A stretch of DNA of 64,000 bases from Atherix ibis (GCA_958298945.1 OY282605.1:24592811-24656810), one strand, 5' to 3'; shown: positions 21,800-33,165, counted from the stretch's first letter. The notes: generated by a model not told the origin, from the sequence alone. A program made the numbers and translations.

Positions 21800-22790
21800 A
21801 TACAGGAGGCTTTTTATGTCCAAAGTCGATTTTGTGTGTCCGCCATTTTAGTTTAGATGAGATTTGTCTAGTTACATTTGACAGTCATAGAAAGTAGTCG
21901 ATAACAAGTTATCACAAAGTATCTAATGCTGCAAAAACATGTTGAGGTTATTAAAATAATTGTTCAGTTATGAATACGCGGACAAAATTATGTGGTTTTT
22001 TCGGTGTTAATCATATTTCCAGCAAATCAACCATTCATTATATAATGAATAATTTTGAAAATATGCATACATAAAGCGAAGACTGGGCCAACGTACACCT
22101 ATATCCGGGTACCCCTCATATATGCCATGCACAAGAATCTCCGCCATGTTTGTTCAAAATTCTCAAAAAAAAATTTGTAGTCAAATGACCATGAATGGCG
22201 GCAAAGCTGGAGTGCTTGAGTTTTAAAGCTCGGTATGCATGACCACCAGTTTTGGCAAAAAATCATTATGAGCGACAAAACATATTTTGACTTGGCTGAC
22301 TTTGTTAATAAAGAGAATAGCTGCTATTGGGGTACTAAAAACCCTCAATTGATACACCCAACACCACTATACCCTCGTAGAGTAACTATATGATGTGGGA
22401 TTTGGGCCAGCGGCATAATTGGGCCATATTTCTTTGAGGATGCAGGAGGCAATGCTGTAACAGTTACTGGTGATTGCTATTGAGATAGGTTGGAAAAGTT
22501 TCTTTTGGATCAATTAGGCCAACAGAACATGTGGTTCGAACAAGAAGGTACCACATTACACACAGCTCATGCTACGATGCAAATTTTAACAAAAAATTTT
22601 GCCAGCCGAATAATGTCAAAAAGTGGTGATATCGACTGGCCCCTACGATCCTCTGATTTGAAACTAACCAATTTCTTCATATAGGGGTACTTGAAGGAAA
22701 AGGTGTACACTTACAAAATAATCACAACCTCGATGGTTGAGGACACCAAGCAAAACGAAATTTCTGAAATAACCCCACACATGAATTGAC
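21800..22790 (+). mobile_element. Family F transposase relic, near full span
   Basis: The plus strand holds the whole order of the family F transposase with stops and shifts. The start is 'LQKHVEVIKIIVQL' (about 21,930), then 'SKSTIHYIMNNFENM' (HTH), 'IMSDKTYFDLADFVNKENSC' (first Asp block, about 22,267), 'YWGTKNPQLIHPTPLYPRRV', 'GIWASGIIGPYFFEDAGGNA' (about 22,405), the 64-codon frame 22,490-22,684 with 'LGQQNMWFEQEGTTLHTAHA' (second Asp replaced by Glu), 'DIDWPLRSSDLKLTNFF' (third block) and 'YLKEKVYTYK'. It is the most complete copy of this family here. TIRs are not evident. Confidence 0.8.
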
Positions 22791-22794
22791 GCAA

Positions 22795-23455
22795 AAAAAA
22801 ACATGATGGATTGAATTTCCATCTGCGAAGTCTTGGCCAAACGGAACTAAATCGACCCATTTCTTAAACGGATGGTGGCTGGGTATGAGAAATGGGTCAC
22901 ATGTGGTAATATTGTGTAAAAATGATCGTGGTCGAAGCCCGGTGAAGCTGCTCAAACTGTGGGCAAACCAGGACTAACGGGTAGGAAGGGACTGGAAAAG
23001 ATTCATCTACTATGAGATGCTTCCATAAAGCTAAAGACTAAATTCGGATCTCTACTATTAATAATTCTACCATTTGAAGCTAGCAATTGGCTAGAAGCGG
23101 CCAAATTTAGCCAACAGGAGAGGTGTTGCGTTCCATCTGGTCAACACCAGGCCACACACGTCTATAGTGACTCCCCAGAAACACCAGAAGCTTGGTTGGG
23201 ACGCTTTTATGCACCTGGTTGGGACGCTTTTCTGGACCTGGCGCCAACCGACTATCTTTTTTTTATCATTGTAAAACTTTCTTAGTGATAAAAAAATTGG
23301 AATCAAGAGAAGATTGCGAAAGTCGCTTAGTCGAGTTTTTCGCCGCTAGGGACCAGGCCTTCTTTTAAAGAGGAATTATGAAGTTACCTTTAAAATGAAA
23401 AGAAATTATAAATTAAAACGGACAATCCAAACCATATTAAATAAAGTCTTGAGAT
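22795..23455 (+). mobile_element. Mariner A relic
   Basis: Begins near 'MDWISICEVLAKRN'-like sequence (about 22,808) and runs through 'IDPFLKRMVAGYEKWVTC' (first block, Asp lost), 'WSKPGEAAQTVGKPGL', then 'ANRRGVAFHLVNTRPHTS' (second block, Asp lost). A tandem 24-bp-scale duplication of 'GGTTGGGACGCTTTT' lies at 23,191-23,231. The C-terminus has 'REDCESRLVEFF'. The terminal 'TATTAAATAAAGTCTTGA' resembles the end of the A copy at 50,270. Confidence 0.75.
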
Positions 23456-25370
23456 AATGTAAAATTGGCAAACCAGATCGGTGTATTGGGAGTCAATAGT
23501 ATGTGGACTTTAGCTGAGATATAACCAAACTTACTATTAAAAACTTGGCCAACCCAATAAGCTTCGTCAAGAACAGCCAAGATAGTCTGTATGCCCGAAA
23601 TATTTTTTTTATTATTTTGTATAATTATCTTTATAAAAAAAAACACACACCCAATTAAAATATGATAATTTTCAATATAAATTTTTTACTATGCATATTA
23701 TCATGAGAAAAAAAAACACAATATTTTCCAGCTCGAGGGTAGATTTGCAAGACTCTTCAAAATTAATTAAGTATTTTCTAAATTTTTTATATGATAAAAC
23801 TTCGATATTAAGAAAACCAATAAAAATTAATAATTGATAAATTACTTCATATCAAGATAAATTGAACTTTGTGAAAATTGCAAATATAAACTTTTCCAAT
23901 AACTTTGTATTTTTAATAGACAAAAATATTATTGTAATATACTTTAAATAATTAATTAAGATGTTATAAGCACAAAAGTTCAAGACTAAATTTAATCGAT
24001 AAAACAATATTTCACGAAGGTTATGACCGTGTTTTTTCTTCATTATCCTTTATTTTTCTTTGCAATTAAATCAGCGCAAATTCTACATTCAATTTTTATA
24101 CTTTATTACATTTACACGCAGTTATAAATTTTATTTATGACATTTTATGGGATATGGGAAATTCTAATTTTCTATATGATTTTATATCCTTTGATCATAT
24201 TGATTTAGTTCAACTTTGAGCTTTTTAACATTATACAGAGTGTATTTTTATGATAATTCAAAAATTTATATCCTTAAACTTGCTATTCACATATACCAGT
24301 TAGTGCTAATTTATGTTTATACCATACATTCTGAGATTCATAATATAATGTATTAGCTTATAATGTACGTGCTTTGAATTTTAATAAACGTTTCTCAATT
24401 CACTTCGAATTATACGAGAACATATTGTACTTACTATAAATTCTATGCACACGTTAAAGTTTCAATTAAATCAAGTAAACTTTCGGTTTTTTGTTTTGTT
24501 TTATTTCTAATCACATCAAAGTATCCATAATACAGTGTGTACAGGTGAAATATCATATTTTTAGTTAGTGCTAATAAACCGAGAGTAGTTTTCTGACCAG
24601 CTTTTATATTTAATCTGCTGCAGGAAGTTATCCTTTATTATACAATTTTCATCAGCTTCATAAATTTTTAGTTTAAATTAATTTCCATCGATCATTTGCA
24701 CAAATTTGACCATTTTTATTCAAGCAACAAATTATAGCAGATAATAATAAAGAAGCCTACAAAAAATTATATTTTTCTAACTATAAAAATATTGTATATG
24801 CAAAAGTAAACATAAAATATTCCTGATCTCGTCCTTTTTGAAATAAAATAAAAATTATGAGGAATATGGAATTTGAACACGAAATTTTTTTTACGATACA
24901 ACATCGGCAATTCTTGGACATGATTTGATGGTAAGTTTTTTTATGATACATATTATTTCCTCTTGGAATATTTTATTATGCACAGTTGCCCAAACAATAA
25001 TTATCCTTGTAAATATTTCCCGTTTTTATGATATCAAATATTTCAAGTAAATTTAATGTTTTTTTTTTATTCAATCCTATTTTTTTTTAACTAGTTTGAA
25101 ACCAATACTTAATGGGAAAAGGATATTCAGTTTTTGGTAATTTTTTACTTGATTTTTATAATAGTTTATTATGGATATAAGAATCTTCAAGAAAGTAGTA
25201 AAATAAGAAAAATGGTTGTAATTTTAACAATTTATAAGATTATCCATTTGAAAATAATTTTTGATGGGAAAATTTTATAAATTTAGAAAAATCATCCTAT
25301 AATCCTATATATTTTTTTTTTTTTTGGTAATTTAATGAAGTTACACCAAAGGGAATAATTTAATGTATTT
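23456..25370. other. AT-rich intergenic segment
   Basis: About 1.9 kb, very A/T-rich, with runs of A or T of ten or more. ATCCTTT-type words occur at about 24,047, 24,188 and 24,629. Short frames have no recognisable motif. Confidence 0.4.
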
Positions 25371-25383
25371 AAATTTGATGCTG

Positions 25384-25417
25384 AGTGACAGTGAGATAGA
25401 CGAACTGATTGGACGTG
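25384..25417 (+). promoter_or_regulatory. LINE internal promoter: start and DPE-like element
   Basis: If A25,384 is +1, the heptamer GGACGTG begins at exactly +28 (25,411-25,417). This is the position and sequence type of the downstream promoter element used by jockey, Doc, F and I LINEs of flies (RGACGTG at +28 to +34). The TSD independently places the 5' end at 25,384/25,385, so promoter and insertion evidence agree. Confidence 0.7.
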
Positions 25418-25736
25418 TCGCAGAAACAGAATCGTGATTTTGAACAAAAAAAAAAAAAAAAAATTAAAATAAAGTAAAATTGCAGTGATAAAGTAAAACA
25501 ATATTGTTATGACAAGTGATATTATAAAAAAAAAAATGTAATTAAGTTGAATAAGAAAAGGAAACAAAACAAATAAAAATTATATACATCTCATCAGATC
25601 GGACATTAGTTGAGTTGATCTGAAGTGGTTTTTCATTTATTTAAGTGGTTTTAGTACTGTATAAATCATATTATTATAAATAATAAGTTAGACAATTGAA
25701 TTTAAAATAAATCTGAGGTCACTGACCAAGCTAGGC

Positions 25737-27060
25737 ATGTCGACGATAACTGATGAACGGTTATCGCAGATAATGACAATGTCGTCTGCCGGCGACGATA
25801 CAGACTCCGTAGCCAGCTGCGACTTTTTAAAACCGGTTGGACGTCCTCGGCGTCCAAAAACATCGAAAAGAGACGTAACGACCATCAGCTCGCCTGGTTC
25901 ATCGCCGAAGGCCAAAAACCAAAAGAAGGCAACGAACATGCCAGCAGAAAAAGGTTCAGGCAATAGATTTGCTCTATTGTCTGAAAATACATGCAGTGCG
26001 ACGGTATCAAACTCGCTTACACAAGCGAATACCGACAATACATATAAGCCACCACCGATCTTTGTCACAAAGGTTACGAATTTTGTTGACTTAGGTCGTG
26101 CCATTGCGAAACGTATTGGTAATGAGCAATTTGTTTGCAAGTCAAATGCGAAAGGACTTGCAATACAAGCCAAGTCTGGTGATGCTTATAGAAGCATTGT
26201 GCAATTGCTCAAGGAAACAAAGCAAACGTTTCATACCTATCAACCAAAGGAAGAAAAGGCGTACAAGGTGGTGATTCGTCACCTTCATCACACCACATGC
26301 GTCGAGGAAATAAAATCCGAGTTAGAAATACTAGGACATAACGTCACTTAGTATTTCAAGTATTAAGAAAGATGCTCCTCTGCCACTATTTTTCGTATCA
26401 TTGAAACCGGCACCCAACAACAAGGACATCTTTAAAGTTGAGACGCTAATGTACACTAGAATAAAGGTGGAAGAGCCATATATTAGAAAAAAAATAGTCC
26501 AATGCTATAGATGCCAAGAGTACGGGCACACCAAGACTTATTGTCGGCATAATCCGAAATGCGTGAAATGTGCAGGTGAGCACCTCACCAAGGAATGTAG
26601 CAAAAATAAGACAACTCCAGCCAAATGCGTTCTCTGCGACGGTAGCCATCCCGCAAACTACAAGGGTTGCTCCACTTACAAAAAGCTGCAGGAGAAAATT
26701 AACCCAAATACCAAAAAAGCCATCCGACCAAATACTACTCGTATAATTAGTCAACCAGTGCAGCAAGGTTTGTCATTTGCTGCGGTTGCGGCAGGCATTT
26801 CTAATACTGAGCAGCAACAACAAAAACAACGAGAACCTCAACAACAGCAACAACAGCAGCCACAATTACAACAACCGCAACAGCAAGAAACTAGTAGTAA
26901 GAACTATATTCCACCTCCATCATTTTCATCCCACGATATATCCTCAATGTTCTCCCAACTAACTAACTCACTTGTACAGGAATTAAATAAAATACTTACA
27001 CCTCTTGTTAATGCGTTAATGTCCATTGTGTCAGTTTTATCGTCTGCCGTTCAGAAATAA
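25737..27060 (+). CDS. LINE ORF1 (gag-like zinc-knuckle protein), one frame shift
   Basis: Nucleic-acid-binding ORF1 protein of a jockey-type LINE, which coats the element RNA. The first frame starts at 25,737 and stops at 26,349-26,351 (204 residues). Reading resumes in the next frame at 26,350 with 'SISSIKKDAPLPLFFVSLK', so one frame shift splits a protein of about 440 residues. The first part has a Ser/Lys-rich N-terminus and the region 'PPIFVTKVTNFVDLGRAI' before the C2HC-associated domain. The second part has three zinc knuckles: CYRCQEYGHTKTYC, CVKCAGEHLTKEC and CVLCDGSHPANYKGC. It then has 'QQGLSFAAVAAG' and a Gln-rich tract (26,808-26,890), and ends in a hydrophobic C-terminal helix. 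Confidence 0.9.
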
Positions 27061-27807
27061 ATGTCTTCCTGTACTGCAAATTCCCTTACAATCCTCCTTT
27101 GGAATTCTAATGGACTGAGTTCCAAACGACCAGAACTTGACTTATTACTACATGACAAACGAATTGACGTAGTACTTATTACAGAAACACACTTTACGTC
27201 CAGGTCCAACTTCTACATACGCGACTACACTACGTTCAGGACTGACCATCCTGACAATACTGCCCACGGTGGCACTGCTATCCTTATTAGAAATTCCTTA
27301 TCCTTTTCTTTTCATTCCTATATTGCAGAAGATTTTCTTCAATCCACCGCAGTATCAATTGACTGCTCCCCTATCCCCTTAACTATTGCCGCAACCTATT
27401 GCCCTCCTAATAAACCTATAAACTCCCTTGAATTTAGGTCATTTTTCCAAGCTTCCGAAGTTGCCAATATAATCAAGCTCCTTCCCAAAAATAAAGCTCC
27501 TGGCTATGATCTGATTACCTCCAATATAAGCCTTCTAATTCCCGTCGAATCCAATCCCTTCAATCAAAAATACTCCGTACAATTGTCGATGCCCCCTTTT
27601 ATGTTCGCAATACTGTTATTCATCGTGATCTTAAAGTCCCATTTGTTTTTGACATGGCTGTATCTCGTTATAAAAAGTTCCGTTCCCGTGTCCTCAATCA
27701 TAATAATCCTCTTGTTCAAGAACTATCCTCCACTTCCTTTCCTATTAATACCCAACGAAGACTTAAGCGTCACTGGTCGCGTGATTTACTTAAATACTGA
27801 GGCCTGA
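27061..27807 (+). pseudogene. LINE ORF2 (endonuclease / reverse transcriptase), deleted
   Basis: The ATG directly follows the ORF1 stop (TAA-ATG). Residues 1-125 are the N-terminal half of the APE endonuclease: 'LTILLWNSNGLSSKRPELD' (Asn motif), 'VVLITETHFT' (catalytic Glu) and 'HGGTAILIRNS'. The text then jumps at about 27,445 to 'SEVANIIKLLPKNKAPGYDL', the start of the reverse-transcriptase domain. A second jump near 27,535 leads to the C-terminal tail in another frame ('TVIHRDLKVPFVFD', 'NTQRRLKRHWSRDLLKY' before a stop). The RT catalytic YxDD block and the rest of the endonuclease are gone. The protein cannot support retrotransposition. Confidence 0.88.
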
Positions 27808-27959
27808 CAGAAACACACGCTAGCGGGAGGAACTTCATTGGATGTTAACTCCCCACAACCTATCAAGTTAATTTATACTATTGCAAAAATTTGCTTATTA
27901 CTATGTTGTAGTTGTAAATATCTAAATAAATAAAAAAAAAAAAAAAAATTTGATGCTGA

Positions 27960-29160
27960 CTGAACTGAGGGATTTTCAGATCTAACAACGTATTTGATTC
28001 TATTTTTTTCTCTAAAAAACTAAAAAGAACAATTTGAATATCCTTATAATGATTTAAAAGTGTTAGAAAATATAAATGTATTAAAAAGATGATATTTTAA
28101 TATTAGTTATTTGAAAAAGTTCGTGGTAAATTATTTATTTGTGAGTTGAAAATTATTATTATAATATTAGTAAGTTATTTGCTTATAACTTTATTCAGTA
28201 AAAAAGGTATTTTAACCTTTGAAATATGCCACAAAGCTTTATATAGTTTCGATTCAATTATAGTCCAGAGAGCCTTGTTATCTGTCGTAAAAACAAACCA
28301 CAATAAGCTGTCACAAAGTCAAATGAACAAAATGAATGATACTATATAATACCTATAATAGGGTCTTTCAACAGGATAACACAATAAAATGGCTCTACGA
28401 AAATAATATTAACAATTTCGGACTGGCTAGCATAATATCCTGATCCGAATATCATCAAAAATGTATGATGAATACTGATGTGGAAAATTTTTGTTTGGGA
28501 AATTCTAAACAAGGACATAACCAAATTTGATAGATGCAATTGAAATAAATTTTAATAATATTTCTAATAATATTTTGAAGGAAAAAAAAAACAACACAAC
28601 GCAATTCATTCGAATTACTATTTTTATAGTAAAAGGGGCAAGAAAACGTATTTTTACTTTTATTTACTAACTGATCTATTTTAAAATTGTTATCAATTAA
28701 AAATTAATTATTTTGACTAACTAATGGACCCAAACAGTTGTCGCTATTTTAAAAGAAAAAATCAAAATAAAAAACATGGGAATTCCCTTAAAATTGAGCT
28801 ACAACTAAGCTTAATATTTTAAATGCTCACAAAAGGATATAACAATAAAAATATTCGGAAAATTTTATGTATGACTCCAACCAGTTGTCGATCAGTTTAT
28901 ATTTAAATTTAGTAAAAAGAAGATTTGTTAAATATGAAATTTTTTCTTTTACAAGACAAAATTAAAAATTACATAAACGGAAGAAAATAATGTCGAACTA
29001 AATATTTTTGATCAGTTTTAAAAATTTCCAATTTCGAAAAAGTGCTTTTATAGATAAATTTTTATCTGTGAAGATTTTGGGAAAAAATATGTGTTCAACG
29101 GAAAGTATTTGGGTTCATTTGTAAGACTAAAAGTAAAAGAATGTTTCTTTGAGACACAAT
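27960..29160. other. AT-rich segment without recognised gene
   Basis: Short frames at 28,146-28,349 (plus) and 28,342-28,539 (minus) lack motifs. 'CCAACCAGTTGTCG' at about 28,877 and 'CCAAACAGTTGTCG' at about 28,730 resemble words near 45,695 and 45,865, so a diverged dispersed repeat may be present. Confidence 0.4.
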
Positions 29161-29161
29161 A

Positions 29162-29486
29162 GCTGTATTCCATTGGACCAATTTTGCTACTACACTAGTT
29201 GTGTATCTGTCATCATCTACTTTACCTCGAACAGAGCAGTAATTTTCCGCTGGAGTTAAGCATACAATGTACGGTAGGTGGATTGTAGTTGCTACAGTGA
29301 AAATAGATAGATTTGCGGGTTCGTTGGTTATGTTGAAATCTCATATTTTTGTTTTTATTGTTTATGTGTGAATAAACTCTGTATTGTTGGTGACTATTGT
29401 GTGATTGTATTTTACTGCTGTATTGATATGTTCATTTTATTGAGAGTCTACAGCGCTGTAGTAAAATTGGTCCAATGGAATACAGC
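29162..29486. mobile_element. TA-flanked MITE, copy 2
   Basis: Same family as 4496-4861. TA flanks are at 29,160-29,161 and 29,487-29,488, with inverted ends GCTGTATTCCATTGGACCAA and near-identical complement. The internal text 'GGGTTCGTTGGTTATGTTGA' is shared with copy 1. The TIRs are better matched here than in copy 1, so this copy may be younger. Confidence 0.88.
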
Positions 29487-29769
29487 TAATATCTGTTTCT
29501 TTCAGACCTGACAATGCCAGATTTAAATTCCTTTTAATTTTTGTTTGCATTTAATTTAACAAGGCTACTAGCAGTGATGTTATTAAAAATGAAACGTTAT
29601 ACAAAGAATAATGAATTTTTATTGTTCGAAAACTTTGTGGAATTCTTTCAATTAATAAGTCCACCAATCGAAGATTAATTAAATATTTTGAGAAAATTTT
29701 GAGAATCCAGAAACATCAAAATATCCTCTTTTCAACAATTGAATTATATCAGAATCAGTTTGAAATGGA

Positions 29770-30130
29770 TTTTCACTAAGGACACGTATCTCCACCCTTA
29801 AAAAGATTCAAATAACTCAGGAGCTCCAGCCACAAGACCAATCCTGGCGAAGACAATTCACTAATTGGGTGATGGAAAACCAAATAGTGGATGCCATTTT
29901 AAAAAAAAAACAATATCTTTAATTTAATTAAAAAAAATCTAATTTTTATTTGGATGGTTTACTCAGTAAACCAAATTTTAGAATTTGGAGCAATAAAAAT
30001 CCTCCTGTTATTGATGAAAAAACAACAAACCCACAAAAAGTCATTGATCGCGGCAGATTATAGGCTACAGGTGAAATGGGACCGTTCTTTTTTAACAATG
30101 AGCCTGGCCAAGCTGTAATTGTATTCATAT
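29770..30130 (+). mobile_element. Family F transposase fragment
   Basis: The plus strand reads 'ISTLKKIQITQELQPQDQSW' (about 29,788-29,850), 'RRQFTNWVMENQIVDAIL', then 'FYLDGLLSKPNFRIWSNKNP' (about 29,945-30,010), 'NPQKVI' and 'ATGEMGPFFFNNEPGQAVIV' (about 30,068-30,125). These are the linker, first-Asp-adjacent and 'WCxLW...GP.FFEN' blocks of family F, but the WC motif itself is damaged. Truncated at both ends. The mariner C block starts 30 bp downstream. Confidence 0.75.
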
Positions 30131-30158
30131 GAAATACGATATATCAAACATTTTGTCA

Positions 30159-31427
30159 AATAAATTGGACAATATAAACCTCAAAGAAATGTGCTTTCAA
30201 CAGAATCGTAACATACCAGGTGTATAAGCTTAAATCCGCTGTTTTGTTGGTCAAAAAAACACACGTTTTCATAGGAAGTAAAAGCAAATTTATTCAAAGT
30301 ACTTGCCCTTGCTAGCTACAAATTTTTCCCAACTCTCGGGCAATTTGTGGATACCACGCCAACAAAATTCCTTCTCTTTCGAGGCAAACCACTCATCAAG
30401 CCATTTTCGGACGTCTTCGTAAGAATCGAAGTGCTGCTCAGCGAGCGCGTGGGTCATCGACGAAAACAGGTTGTAGTCGGAAGGGGCCAGGTCTGTTAAA
30501 TAAGCGGGGTGGGGTAGCACCTCCCAGTTGAGTGTCTCCAAGTAGTTTCGGACCATTTTTGTCGTGTGAGATGGTGCGTTGTCGTGGAGGAAAATCAGCT
30601 TGTCATGTCTTTGTTGATAGTCCGTCCTTTTTCAGTTTCACTAGGTTTCAACATCTCATAGTAGACGATACTCTGCTGATCCCTCCAATCGCATAGCATC
30701 GTCTTCCGTCCGAAGCGATTTGGTCTTGGGGAAGATGTTGATGGTTGGCCCGGATCAAGCCACGAATTCTTGAGTTTAGGAATCGCGGAATATATCCTCT
30801 TTTCATCACCTGTCATAATCTGATGCAGTAACGACTTTCTTTATTGTCAGGCGAGCAAGATTTCGCATTTGTTTTGTCGTCGCTCCATCTGCCTATCGTT
30901 CAATTCATGCGGCACCCATTTTCCGATCTTTTCAATCTTTTCTATGGTACACAGATACATGGAAATTGCTGGTTGAGTAACACCCAATTGCTCCGCGAGC
31001 ATTGTTTGCAAAAGAGCCTGCAATTGATGGTCCTCAACCTTCCTTGGCCGATTTTCAAGCGTCTTGTCCCACAAGTCAAAATAACCGTCTTTGAACCGAC
31101 GAAATCAATCTCGGCATATTCTTTCCGATAAAGCACTATCATCATAGGCCTCCATAAGCATTCTATGCAATTCGGCAGCCGATTTCTCCAAATTGAAGAA
31201 GAAAAGCAGAGCTTCCCGCATATGCTCTTTTTCTGGCACAAAACTAGACATGATTACCAAAGGAAAAATGTATGTTGTTGTACGAAGTTGTCGACAATGT
31301 GCACTGATTAATGTTGACAGATGTCAAACTCATAAAAAAAAGTTCACTCACGCCATCTATGACCAAACAGCGGATTTAAGCTTATACCCCTGGTATTTTT
31401 AAAATAAAGGCTCTAGTTTTACTTAAC
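30159..31427. repeat. Duplicated block: mariner C plus shared flanks (copy 2)
   Basis: Flanks match those of the mariner at 7217-8422 (see 7160-8454): AAATAAATTGGACAATATAA on the left and GCTCTAGTTTTACTTAA on the right. Matches stop abruptly at about 30,159 and about 31,427. Confidence 0.8.
30216..31393 (-). mobile_element. Mariner C (Mos1-like), copy 2, degenerate
   Basis: TIRs are CCAGGTGTATAAGCTTAAAT at 30,216 and its complement ending 31,393. The minus-strand transposase begins at about 31,250 (MSSFVPEKEHMREALLF). The region contains 'MLAEQLGVTQPAISMYL' (second helix-turn-helix), 'GKWVPHELNDRQMERRQN', 'MTGDEKRIYSAIPK' (first Asp kept), 'IFLHDNAPSH' (second Asp kept) and 'YLTDLAPSDYNLFSSM' (third Asp kept), ending 'GKYFE'. 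A run is missing around 'LLDEDDTQ', the segment after 'ETEKGRTINKD' is deleted, and frames shift at several points. It keeps all three catalytic residues, unlike copy 1. Confidence 0.92.
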
Positions 31428-31544
31428 TTATTAATGTTGACAGATGGAAAAATCATAAAAAAAAGTATGGCGTGTCCGTGGTAGCTTGATACGCTCACTC
31501 ACGCCATCTATGTCCGAACAGCGCATTTAAGCTTATACACCTGG
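31428..31544 (-). mobile_element. Mariner C 5'-end fragment
   Basis: The sequence from 'TTAATGTTGACAGATG' to the terminal 'AAGCTTATACACCTGG' repeats the 5' end of mariner C in the same orientation as the adjacent full copy, without coding sequence. So two mariner C 5' ends lie in tandem within about 200 bp. Confidence 0.85.
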
Positions 31545-31549
31545 TACAA

Positions 31550-32200
31550 TTTTTGCGTACGCTCTACCTGCGCTTGTCCTGAGCGGTACCTAAGCCTATT
31601 GACCATATCTTTCACTCGACAGGAATTCGAAATTTTGTTTTAATCAAAGTCACAAATGTGTGGAATGAAATCAGAAAATCAATAAACATTATTGAAAAGC
31701 ATGCAAAACTTACTAGCATCCATACTTCAGACAGGGGCCCTAGGTAGGTGCCACCATTTTAAATCGCACAGTCACCTCGAAGCCTATGCTAATAGTTAGG
31801 GCCCTGACAACAGATTGTTCTGAATTTGGAGTGATACCCCTTTCGAGTTTCCGTAGGATCACCTACCAAAATTTCAGGGTTCCCACCCCTAAAGAACTGT
31901 TAGGCTTTTTAACTCATGCAGCTCGCCCCTCACTGAAGGTATCATAATGAATTGCGTTTTCAAAATCATTTTCAAGTGCGTTACATATGATTGATATGAT
32001 AAGCTGGTCTATACTTAACATCTAGCTACCGGGACATATCCCATACAGAATAGAAAAATAGAACACTACCCTGATCGTGCGATTTCCAGAAATGCTAACG
32101 TTAATTGAGACCCTAGATTTTGCAACTTGACCCTAGATCTTGCCATGCAATTGGTACCCTAGATCTTGCCATGCAATTTTTTCCTCTAAGGCTTTTGTAA
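31550..32200. other. Unclassified mixed-composition segment with short tandem repeat
   Basis: Less AT-rich than its surroundings, with palindromic GGGCCC words at 31,736 and 31,799. At about 32,108-32,182 a unit of roughly 25 bp (ACCCTAGATCTTGCCATGCA) is repeated three times with decay. No ORF longer than about 40 codons. I cannot assign it to an element or gene. Confidence 0.4.
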
Positions 32201-33060
32201 AGTACAAATAAACCGCTAACAATTACTGAACCTAAAGCACGACTCCAATGCGTTATTTGTAAAATTTTATCAAAAGGATCAGCGTATGCCATTTGGTTGA
32301 CATTTTATTCCACAAATTAATTTGAACCATCAAAAAAAAAATTGCCCAATTAAATAATAATTTACTGTGTTTTATTTGAAAATTAAATCTGTCCAGCCTA
32401 TACTTCCAACCACTTTCCAGTAAAATCAAATAAAATAATTATTAAGTTACCAGAACAATTAACTTTATTTTAAAGAAAAAATTATATTTTAAAGTAAAAA
32501 AAAATTTTTTTCTTAAAAACATCATTAAAATTAATTAGTCCAAGTAATTTTTTTTTTTAAACTAGAAAAATTTATTTGCATAAACCCAAAAACAATATAT
32601 TATAAATAGTTAAAAAGTTCATATTTGATAACAAATGCATTATCGAGATTAAACCACAAATAAAAATCCAATACTGGGCCACGTACTAGACAATTTTAAG
32701 AGCAGAGTGGAAAAATTTGGATTATTTTTCTTATCAAAATTAACAGAAATCCAAAAAAAATGTTGAACACAATCTTAAGAAATAAAAAATAAAAACTTTT
32801 AAGAAAAACGCTTTAAAAAAAACCGATTCAAGAAAAAAATTTATAAACAGTATTAAAATAGAGGTTTTTTTTATGTAAGAATAAAATTTACTTCAAGAAA
32901 GAAAATTAAAATACCAAAAAAAAAAAAAACGCCAATATCAGTTTTACTGATTAAAGAAAAATGATGCCAAATTTAAAGAAAAAAAATTAATAACAGTCGT
33001 TTTATATATATTTAACTCATGTTATTGATAGACATTGTATTGTACAAGGGGAGCGGAGGG
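32200..33060. other. AT-rich segment, nothing recognised
   Basis: Long A and T tracts, no ORF, TIR or RNA feature that I can support. Confidence 0.35.
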
Positions 33061-33070
33061 GAGAAGGTAA

Positions 33071-33165
33071 ATCTATCGATAGATGTATGGATGGAGCCCC
33101 GCCATCGTGGATGTACGGGGCTCCAGTTATTTACAAAATTCGTTCGTTTCTTCTCAGTTTTGCAA
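33071..33165 (+). promoter_or_regulatory. Promoter-like cluster: DRE, GC hairpin, initiator
   Basis: The 14-bp palindrome ATCTATCGATAGAT (33,071-33,084) contains TATCGATA, the DREF/BEAF core of many fly housekeeping promoters. A 9-bp GC-rich stem follows (33,093-33,101 with 33,116-33,124, GGAGCCCCG/CGGGGCTCC, 14-nt loop). An initiator-like TCAGTT lies near 33,155. The stretch stands out from the surrounding A/T-rich DNA. No convincing coding exon follows within 2 kb, so the orientation and any linked gene are unknown. Confidence 0.4.

Larger units (their letters stand above)
25371..27959 (+). mobile_element. Jockey-clade LINE, internally deleted, with TSD and poly-A
   Basis: The element runs from 25,384/25,385 to the poly-A ending near 27,948. 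A direct repeat AAATTTGATGCTGA flanks it (25,371-25,384 and 27,946-27,959, the As merging with the tail), marking target-primed insertion. Inside are a 5' UTR, ORF1 (gag, 25,737-27,060), ORF2 start (27,061), a 3' UTR with AAATAAATAAAA, and poly-A. ORF2 is shortened from the usual 900 or so codons to about 250 by at least two internal deletions. The 5' end appears complete, so the deletions happened after or during insertion rather than by 5' truncation. Confidence 0.92.

Noticed and set aside
25688..26173. 161-codon minus-strand ORF
   Set aside because: Antisense shadow of the LINE gag ORF, which has zinc knuckles and clear context on the plus strand.
26808..26890. CAG/CAA repeat as a disease-type microsatellite
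   Set aside because: It is a mixed CAA/CAG Gln tract inside the LINE gag ORF, common in such proteins.
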